Part shown: positions 60,480-64,000 of the stretch, one piece after another
Layout: every line of letters starts with the position of its first letter
How positions within the stretch are numbered: the stretch's first letter is position 1
Virus record (IMG/VR): IMGVR_UViG_3300045256_000282
Location: 62,001-126,000 of that record
Source of the DNA: a virus
Reading direction: 5' to 3' (one strand)
Length of the DNA: 64,000 nucleotides
The notes under the pieces: generated by a model
What the model was told of the DNA's origin: nothing
The model's input: only the letters and a program-made list of their open reading frames with translations
Database searches by the model: none
Made by a program: the position numbers and the translations under genes

Positions 60480-60847
60480 GCTTCCTCCTCTATCTTCTTT
60501 CTTTCTGCTCGTCTAACGTCTACGCTCTTAGCAAACCTTGCCGCGATCTGCTCAAGATCTTTTGCTTGGTTGGCTAAAATTATCTTATCATTATCGGAAG
60601 CGTCTGACTCCATGATCTTCTTGTACATACCAGTAATCCCGTGGGCAAGGTACGCGCAAAGAGCAAACATGTCTGTTCCGGGGTCTAGGTTGATCCTAGA
60701 TTCAAGGGTTACCTCGTTCCTGATCCTAGCAGAAACTGATGGAGTCTTTTGACCGTAAGCATTTCGATCTTGTCTGGATAGGCGATCTACCGCATCTGAG
60801 TAAGATTCTCCATCCAACAAGTTATAAAGCCTATGCTCGTTACTCAT
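60338..60847 (-). CDS. Hypothetical protein, 169 aa
   Basis: 169 residues, helical with Arg/Lys-rich middle (VRRAERKKIEEE). It overlaps the aminotransferase start by 142 nt; since that gene has its own strong ribosome site, the last 47 residues here may be incidental extension. Start overlaps the upstream stop (ATGA). Unknown. Confidence 0.55.
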   Translation of the reverse strand: MSNEHRLYNLLDGESYSDAVDRLSRQDRNAYGQKTPSVSARIRNEVTLESRINLDPGTDMFALCAYLAHGITGMYKKIMESDASDNDKIILANQAKDLEQIAARFAKSVDVRRAERKKIEEEACKKSTSLDGETRTESEKPLFKQHLLSFLSRCQSTLSGILSTKAKKN

Positions 60848-62064
60848 TTCTTGACCCTCTTATCCTTATCGTGCCTGTAAAGCTGCCTTTCCTTGATACT
60901 CTTCTGTAAATGCTCATCAAACCATAGCGGTCTAATGTTTTCTGCTCTTGCAGCTAGGGCCAACTCGTCGGGGTTCTTAAGATTAAAGGACGCAAGAGGT
61001 ATTACATGATCTAACTGCCACTTGCCCCTGCCGTTTCCCCAATTCTCCCATGTCATCTTTTGACCGGATATGGGGTCGTCGTAAAACTTAGACTCTATAT
61101 AGGTCTTAAAATCTTCGTAGGACATACCGATCAATTTTTTAGTGGTACTGTTTTTTTGAGCTTTCTTAGACTTTAAAGCCGAGCTTAGTCTGCTTCTGAG
61201 CAATAGGCTGATCTTGTAAACAAGATCTTCTTTATACCTTTCAGCCTGTCTTATGGATGCCTGCTTTTTAAGCTTATCTTTATTCTTTTTACGGTACTCT
61301 AACATGTAGGAGGCCCTAGCCTCCACTGTCTTTTCTCTCCAAAGCTTCTTTTCGGCCTTTCTCTTGCTTGATTTGTTTCTAATAGATGTACAATCTCTAC
61401 AAACATCCCCCGGCTTAACCTTACCGTTTTTTCTTTCGCAGAAGAATTTCAATGGCAATATTCTAGCGCAAGATCCGCAAAACGTCTCGCTATCAGGAAT
61501 AGGCGTCATCTTCCCGCTATAGATCTCGTACAGACTCTTGGTGACACGTTTATTTATGTGTAAGCCTAATCGAGATTCCCAAAGCCTGACGAGCTTTTTA
61601 GACAACTTGTAGTCTTGACCTTTTTCGGCCTCGATCTCAATGAACCGCTTGTTCTTAAAATTTTTACAGAATACGTCGTAGATTACAACAGAAACGGACC
61701 CCTCTTTGTCGGAAAGCCAAAAGATCTGGCAATCTTTATAAAGCCGAAAAGCTTTGTGATACCCCATCATGCGGATACCCTTAAGCACTCCCTTGATCGG
61801 AGTCCCTGTCAAATCCCAGTCGATCTCGTTTCTAAGGAACGCACTTCTGAGACCTAATCGTGTTTTGAACGTGATCTCTTCCTTGTCGGCGCTATGTCTC
61901 CACCTAAGTACGGATGGGACGGCTTTATGTTCATAATAAGTATCTGGACCCATGATCCGCAGCTTTTTCTTGGGTTTAAAAGAAGATACAAGTTCGCAAA
62001 AACGATCCCAGTCAACGTGGTCTGCCTTGTACTTTTGCTCAATTTCGAGGTAACGGGTGTCCAT
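60844..62064 (-). CDS. CYTH domain fused to HNH endonuclease
   Basis: 406 residues. Residues 1-175 look like a CYTH (triphosphate tunnel) domain: YLEIEQKYK with the ExExK signature at 7-11, VLRWRHS, EITFKTR, LRNEIDWDL, and a RFIEIEAEK strand. The rest is a phage HNH protein: CGSC and CRDC zinc pairs, a basic helical middle, then WQLDHVIPLASF and ENIRPLW. CYTH enzymes hydrolyse or bind triphosphorylated substrates; HNH enzymes cut DNA. The combination is unfamiliar to me. It could be a homing insertion into a CYTH gene or a true two-domain effector. Confidence 0.7.
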   Translation of the reverse strand: MDTRYLEIEQKYKADHVDWDRFCELVSSFKPKKKLRIMGPDTYYEHKAVPSVLRWRHSADKEEITFKTRLGLRSAFLRNEIDWDLTGTPIKGVLKGIRMMGYHKAFRLYKDCQIFWLSDKEGSVSVVIYDVFCKNFKNKRFIEIEAEKGQDYKLSKKLVRLWESRLGLHINKRVTKSLYEIYSGKMTPIPDSETFCGSCARILPLKFFCERKNGKVKPGDVCRDCTSIRNKSSKRKAEKKLWREKTVEARASYMLEYRKKNKDKLKKQASIRQAERYKEDLVYKISLLLRSRLSSALKSKKAQKNSTTKKLIGMSYEDFKTYIESKFYDDPISGQKMTWENWGNGRGKWQLDHVIPLASFNLKNPDELALAARAENIRPLWFDEHLQKSIKERQLYRHDKDKRVKK

Positions 62065-62109
62065 GGGTACTAGCCCTCCCTCGACAAAAATTCTGATATT
62101 TTTGCTTCT

Positions 62110-62241
62110 TCAGACATTCGAAACCTTCAGCTCTCTTTTGAGCCTCTTCCTGTCATAATCGCGCACGCTCTTGTGCCGACTTCTAGGAGGAGCTACGGGA
62201 ATGCGCGGTTTAATCTTCTTCAATTTCTTTTTCTTCGCCAT
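62110..62241 (-). CDS. Small basic conserved phage protein, 43 aa
   Basis: The ATG at 62241 lies inside the end of the ClpP-like gene in another frame. MAKKKKLKKIKPRIPVAPP start and a YDRKRLKRELK tail resemble the short basic proteins found beside nuclease genes in many phages. Very basic, so nucleic-acid binding is plausible. Confidence 0.6.
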   Translation of the reverse strand: MAKKKKLKKIKPRIPVAPPRSRHKSVRDYDRKRLKRELKVSNV

Positions 62242-62827
62242 ATATACCGTCTGCCAAACCCAAATCTACCGCCTCTTGAGCTAGAAGAAGAGTGTCAAAA
62301 TCCAAAAGCTTATCTAGCTTCTTCTGCGAAAATCCGGGATCTTTTTCCTGAATCTTTTGAAGATAGATCTTGTTTAAAATAGAATCGTACCGTTTTCCAA
62401 ACTCTACCCAGCTACGGATCTTCTTAACATGACCTTCTTGCGCATCTGATCCGTGATGAATCATGACTACGGAGTACGGAGAAAGTAACCTTTCATCCCC
62501 TGCTTGCAAGATCAAGGAAGCCATGCTCATGACATACCCCGTAGCCTTAACCGTGACCTCGGATCGGCAAGAACGGATAGCGTCATAGATAGCCATTCCA
62601 TGAAAAACGTCTCCTCCGGGGTTGTTCAAGATGATCGTAATAGGCTCTTGAGATGCTGCGTCTAAAAGGTACAAGTTTTTAATCGCTCTCTCGGCCATCA
62701 AAAAATCCACGCCATTCTCACCATTCTCGTCACTACCTTCAGAGCCAATGTAGATCGTACGAGTAGGAACATGGATGCCGTAATCGTGCAACCTGTCGAC
62801 TTCATCCCTGGTAAATCTTTTGCTCAT
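62210..62827 (-). CDS. ClpP-like serine protease
   Basis: 205 residues. Catalytic triad positions fit ClpP: Ser101 in GYVMSMAS, His124 in VMIHHG, Asp178 in FDTLLLAQEA. NNPGGDVFHGMAIYDAI is the ClpP core strand. Phage ClpP-like enzymes often act as head-maturation proteases, but no head genes are visible here. Coupled by ATGA to the primase-like gene. Confidence 0.85.
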   Translation of the reverse strand: MSKRFTRDEVDRLHDYGIHVPTRTIYIGSEGSDENGENGVDFLMAERAIKNLYLLDAASQEPITIILNNPGGDVFHGMAIYDAIRSCRSEVTVKATGYVMSMASLILQAGDERLLSPYSVVMIHHGSDAQEGHVKKIRSWVEFGKRYDSILNKIYLQKIQEKDPGFSQKKLDKLLDFDTLLLAQEAVDLGLADGIYGEEKEIEED

Positions 62828-63714
62828 TCAAGTCCTGCCTTTTTTCGTCCGTTCTTTATACCGCTCTTGATAGCAACTATCCATTCGCTTCTCTTAAAAT
62901 CATACTCGCTTACGAAGTAAGCATCTAAAAACTCGATAGCGTCTTCAGCATAGTATCCGACCTTGCCAAACTCTGACCCTATCTTGAACCATTCTAGGTT
63001 ACGACCCTTACTCTTGTCAACCCCGCCTACCACCTTCTCCATAACCCACCCAGGTAGCTGTTTTGGCATAAGATTTCGATCTGCAATAAGCGCCCTCTTC
63101 TCGGAAGAATCACCGAAGCCCGTGGGCTTAAGGCCCTCGTATTGGCTTAGCCAGGCCGTAAGCTCTGCTACAGTAATCCTTGGTCTTAGGCTTACTAATT
63201 TCTGCTCCTTGCCGTTTCTTATAGCTCCTGGAAACCTGATGGATCTGGTAGGGTTTTTAGTTTTTTGGTCGGCCTTCTGCATCACGTTGAGTATCCAGTT
63301 TGCATAATAGTAGTACGTGTTATAGGAAGGTAGGGAGTCTTCAAGGCAGATGGCAAAGTGCAGGGACTTGTTACCAGAAAAAACGCAGGCCGAGTAGGGG
63401 AGGTTCATGACGCCCACGTAGGTCAACTGATCCTGCAAAGGCATGTCATCAACCTCTACCAGGAAGTTTCTAAAAGACGTGACGTTCTCATCTCTTCGAA
63501 AACCCTTAGTAGGGTTCAACGCCACAAGCTTAATCTCGGATGTGGATATGATCTTGTTCTCAACCTTGTCACTTGGAGAAACAAGCTCGATCGTTTCGTA
63601 GTCAAGATGGGTTAGCGGTACGCTGTGGTAGCCAAACTCATCGTGACTTACGCAGATCTCCTCACCTTCCCTAAACAACAGGTCGAGAAGCTGCCTTCCC
63701 GACTGTGCTATCAT
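62824..63714 (-). CDS. AEP-type primase-like protein
   Basis: 296 residues. The archaeo-eukaryotic primase arrangement is visible: VEVDD (Glu87, Asp89) as the metal site, SGNKSLH (His119) as the second motif, and NPTRSIRFPGAIR with basic residues for nucleotide binding. Likely primes phage DNA synthesis. No helicase domain is attached. Start overlaps the upstream stop (ATGA). Confidence 0.75.
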   Translation of the reverse strand: MIAQSGRQLLDLLFREGEEICVSHDEFGYHSVPLTHLDYETIELVSPSDKVENKIISTSEIKLVALNPTKGFRRDENVTSFRNFLVEVDDMPLQDQLTYVGVMNLPYSACVFSGNKSLHFAICLEDSLPSYNTYYYYANWILNVMQKADQKTKNPTRSIRFPGAIRNGKEQKLVSLRPRITVAELTAWLSQYEGLKPTGFGDSSEKRALIADRNLMPKQLPGWVMEKVVGGVDKSKGRNLEWFKIGSEFGKVGYYAEDAIEFLDAYFVSEYDFKRSEWIVAIKSGIKNGRKKAGLE

Positions 63715-64000
63715 ACGCTACCCTGATGACTCCCGCTAGCTTCTTGAGCGGCTCGCATAACTTCTTGTTCTCGTCTACGAGCTTCGATCTGAGCCTCTCG
63801 TTGTTTCTTTGCGTTCCTGAGCTGCTCGAGTAGTACGATAGGGTTGACCCGCTTATTCTCCATAAGATATAGGGGCTTCTTCACATCGTCATTAAGCATG
63901 ACTGGCTTACCGTCTTCTCCGGTTACAGGATAAAGATGACCCTTATTGACAAGCTTCTGCCACTTAGAAGAGCTTCCAAGAAAAAGCTTGCTAAGCTCTT
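63711..64000 (-). CDS. C-terminal part of a longer protein, 5' end outside window
   Basis: The frame is open from the window edge to the stop at 63711; the ATG at 63899 is internal because coding continues upstream in the same frame (LYPVTGEDGKPVMLNDDVKK). The end is a Gln/Arg/Glu-rich coiled coil. Family not recognisable from the visible 95 residues. Overlaps the primase-like start by ATGA. Confidence 0.6.
   Translation of the reverse strand, partial: ELSKLFLGSSSKWQKLVNKGHLYPVTGEDGKPVMLNDDVKKPLYLMENKRVNPIVLLEQLRNAKKQREAQIEARRREQEVMRAAQEASGSHQGSV

Noticed and set aside
62070-62117. 15-codon open frame (MSEEAKISEFLSREG) before the CYTH-HNH gene
   Set aside because: Too short to support as a gene; its end carries the ribosome site of the next gene, so it could be a leader peptide but nothing more can be shown.
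1-64000. CRISPR arrays, insertion sequences, integrase or attachment sites
   Set aside because: No regularly spaced repeats, transposase-like or integrase-like products were seen.

Overview
The window is a 64 kb piece of a large tailed bacteriophage with a contractile (myovirus-type) tail. The evidence is a tape-measure-like protein, a baseplate hub, a spike, a LysM/gp25-type wedge protein, a very large baseplate J-like protein and an array of tail fibres. Phage metabolism genes are also present: T4-type RNA ligase 1, ThyX, dUTPase, an AEP-type primase and a ClpP-like protease. Genes are packed with ATGA/GTGA/TAATG stop-start overlaps and standard stop codons, including TGA. No head, terminase or lysis genes are visible. 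The host is most likely Gram-negative, because several phage genes encode predicted lipoproteins, signal-peptide proteins and one outer-membrane barrel enzyme. I cannot name the genus.

Layout. (1) Positions 1-22.8 kb: almost entirely minus-strand, many small accessory genes in operons, plus a divergent metallophosphoesterase at 5.7-6.3 kb. Nine near-consensus sigma70-type promoters (TTGACN, 16-17 nt, -10) head these operons. The block holds exported proteins (two-component theme of lipoproteins and a PagL-like lipid A deacylase), RNA ligase, thymidylate synthesis (ThyX, dUTPase), a DUF932 protein, an Rrf2-like regulator, zinc-ribbon miniproteins, two tRNAs and two compact inverted-repeat elements flanking one tRNA. 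(2) Positions 22.9-59.5 kb: plus-strand tail and baseplate operon ending in three paralogous fibre genes, a carbohydrate-binding-like fibre and an HNH endonuclease. It is interrupted by two short minus-strand cassettes: a lipoprotein zincin plus membrane peptide, and a zinc-finger protein. (3) Positions 59.5-64 kb: minus-strand aminotransferase, an unknown gene, a CYTH-HNH fusion, a small basic protein, ClpP, an AEP-type primase, and the end of a gene that runs off the window.

How the parts work together. The structural block builds the tail tube tape measure, hub/spike, wedge and fibres; fibre triplication with divergent C-terminal tips suggests expanded or switchable receptor recognition. 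The minus-strand accessory block appears to supply nucleotides (dUTPase to ThyX), repair RNA (Rnl1), and alter the host envelope from inside (lipoproteins, zincins, PagL-like enzyme). A recurring AATCTTTA-type element 27-30 nt upstream of four structural genes (and 82 nt upstream of the tape-measure gene) may be a late control signal.

Most notable observations: two paralogous lipoprotein zincins with an HExxH(x6)H signature; a PA14 lipoprotein with a long Ser/Asn/Gly linker; a phage PagL-like enzyme; a CPBP-type membrane protease in the baseplate operon; a gene with in-frame TGA exactly at a CxWC tryptophan; a gene split by a C7 tract that fits a -1 slippery heptamer; a telomere-like G-quadruplex upstream of the tail operon; and the structured elements beside an initiator-like tRNA. 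All functional calls are by reading motifs by eye; no searches were run.
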